From the NCBI GenBank assembly GCA_947165115.1, contig CAMUZD010000123.1, forward strand, positions 1-5,666: a DNA stretch of 5,666 nucleotides, given 5' to 3'. Positions 4,975 through 5,666 of the stretch are shown here, one piece after another. The notes below the pieces were generated by a model that searched no databases, was not told the origin of the DNA, and saw only the letters and a program-made list of their open reading frames with translations. This DNA is from an uncultured Clostridia bacterium. GTDB lineage: Bacteria; Bacillota; Clostridia; Oscillospirales; Acutalibacteraceae. The position numbers and the translations under genes were made by a program. Within the stretch, counting starts at the first letter, position 1. Each line of letters opens with the position of its first letter.

Positions 4975-5433
4975 TCAGCCTTTTACAGCGCCGATAATGG
5001 TCTTGCCGAGAGCTACGATTTCACCGAAATCAACAGCCTTGAAGAGAGCCTTTACGATATTGACGAGACCGCCGAGAACGTCGCCCCATGCGATACCCTT
5101 AACTGCGTCAACAAGCTTGCCGCCGTAATACTTGAGATAGCCGATGGTGCTGTAATCGCCGTTGTGGGGGCAGTTTGCAACGTGAAGATCATAAGCTTCC
5201 TTGGTAGCGAACTTTTCGCCGCAGCCGCCGTCTTTGTAATCATCACCGCTGTAGGGGCAGGTTACATAGTGGCCGTTTGTGAAGTTATAGGTCTTCATAT
5301 GCTCAGCGTAAGCAGCTTCGCTGGTGAAGGTCTCGTCACAATAGGGGCACTTGGTCTCCCATGCGCTGGCCATTACGGACATTGCGGATAAAACAAAAAG
5401 AACTGCGAAAAATACTGAAAGAACCTTTTTCAT
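4975..5433 (-). CDS. Exported protein with two C2H2-like zinc-finger modules and an amphipathic C-terminal tail
   Basis: The 152-residue product has a signal peptide (MKK, hydrophobic core, likely cleavage after A22-S23-A24). Module 1 is C29-x2-C32-x12-H45 with H55 as a possible fourth ligand. Module 2 is C59-x11-C71-x12-H84-x3-C88, with H90 nearby. The two align as CPYC-x-x-x-F-x-x-x-x-A-Y-x-x-H, which suggests an internal duplication with a 9-residue insertion (S62-G70) between the first two cysteines of module 2. Residues about 95-152 are rich in Gly, Val, Ile, Ala and Lys, form amphipathic helix patterns and end in GAVKG, resembling membrane-active peptides in composition only. The ATG at 5433 is chosen over an upstream in-frame GTG because AAAGGAAG precedes it and the signal peptide starts there. 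It is a single-gene unit with a strong promoter, leader hairpin and terminator. Similar small exported finger proteins seem to occur in gut Clostridia, but I know no function. Confidence 0.85.
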   Translation of the reverse strand: MKKVLSVFFAVLFVLSAMSVMASAWETKCPYCDETFTSEAAYAEHMKTYNFTNGHYVTCPYSGDDYKDGGCGEKFATKEAYDLHVANCPHNGDYSTIGYLKYYGGKLVDAVKGIAWGDVLGGLVNIVKALFKAVDFGEIVALGKTIIGAVKG

Positions 5434-5458
5434 TTTGTAACTTCCTTTGTATGATATT

Positions 5459-5477
5459 TGCAGCACTTTCTGCTGCA
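5459..5477 (-). promoter_or_regulatory. Hairpin in the 5' leader of the zinc-finger protein mRNA
   Basis: TGCAGCA/TGCTGCA form a perfect 7-bp stem with loop GAAAG. It begins about 5 nt after the predicted transcription start (near 5482) and ends 25 nt before the start codon, leaving the ribosome site free. A 5'-proximal hairpin of this type can stabilise mRNA. A regulatory role is possible but not shown. Confidence 0.55.
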
Positions 5478-5488
5478 CTGTAAAATTG

Positions 5489-5517
5489 ATTTTAACACTT
5501 TTTATTTACACTGTCAA
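5489..5517 (-). promoter_or_regulatory. Strong sigma-A promoter of the zinc-finger protein gene
   Basis: A perfect -35 box TTGACA (5512-5517) and a -10 box TAAAAT (5489-5494) are separated by exactly 17 bp on the minus strand, with TG one base before the -10. By sequence this is the best promoter in the window, so high basal expression is expected unless it is repressed. Confidence 0.85.
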
Positions 5518-5590
5518 TAAATTTGTTAAAAATTCATCTGTATTTTGTTATTGAATTATTAAAAAATCAAAAAATTACGCTATATATGGG

Positions 5591-5666
5591 TCAATCGTCA
5601 TCCTCTTCGCCGTCTTCATCCTCGACGGGGAGAATCTCGATTTTGATTTTGTGTTTTTAATATCTG
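5591..5666 (-). CDS. C-terminal end of an unidentified gene with an acidic tail (partial)
   Basis: A minus-strand frame open from the window edge encodes 24 residues ending ILPVEDEDGEEDDD, with a TGA stop at 5591-5593. The last eleven residues are almost all Asp/Glu. Before them is a short K-I-K-I-E-I-L alternation that looks like a final beta strand. The start and most of the protein lie outside the window, so it cannot be identified. No GC-rich terminator hairpin follows, only A/T-rich sequence up to the next promoter. Confidence 0.55.

Noticed and set aside
5164..5391. Plus-strand open frame antisense to the zinc-finger gene, hydrophobic translation.
   Set aside because: It is fully embedded opposite a well-supported gene with signal peptide, promoter and terminator. 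The hydrophobicity is a mirror of that gene's codon bias.

Overview
The window most likely comes from a low-to-mid GC Gram-positive gut anaerobe of the class Clostridia (Oscillospiraceae/Ruminococcaceae-like). The signs are strong AGGAGG-type ribosome binding sites, sigma-A promoters with TTGA-type -35 and TATAAT-like -10 boxes, an encoded CCA on a tRNA, Gram-positive signal peptides and lipoboxes, and a repeat-rich intergenic region of a kind I associate with that group. The organism is inferred from style, not from a marker gene. Every supported gene lies on the minus strand, so transcription runs from high to low coordinates.

Right part (5666 to 4922). The acidic C-terminal tail of an unidentified gene enters at the right edge. 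Next is a strong promoter, a leader hairpin, and a gene for a small exported protein with two C2H2-like zinc-finger modules and a glycine-rich amphipathic C-terminal tail. It ends in a clear intrinsic terminator.

Centre right (4899 to 2849). A monocistronic tRNA-Gly(CCC) has its own promoter and terminator. It is followed by an exported-protein gene that is split by a 4-bp tandem duplication and reads as one 275-residue protein once the duplication is removed. A 272-residue lipoprotein follows after 45 bp with no visible terminator between them. That unit ends in an elaborate nested hairpin plus T-tract.

Centre left (2848 to 2468). This is a roughly 380-bp stretch without a credible gene. 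It is dense in inverted and direct repeats and looks like dispersed-repeat debris. An extended -10 promoter for the next unit lies at its left end.

Left part (2467 to 1). Three closely packed genes look like an operon: a YdeI/OmpD-associated (OmdA) family protein, a small lipoprotein whose start overlaps the previous stop by 1 nt, and a cytoplasmic M16 zinc peptidase. The peptidase gene is visibly more AT-rich than its neighbours. A weak terminator-like region follows, then the promoter and 5' half of tRNA-Ala(GGC), cut by the window edge.

Themes. Four of the genes encode exported or lipid-anchored proteins of poorly characterised families, so this is mainly a cell-envelope/secretome neighbourhood between tRNA genes. 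No mobile-element gene, CRISPR array or recognised defence system is visible. The most unusual items are the exported zinc-finger protein with its peptide-like tail and the frameshifted surface-protein gene.
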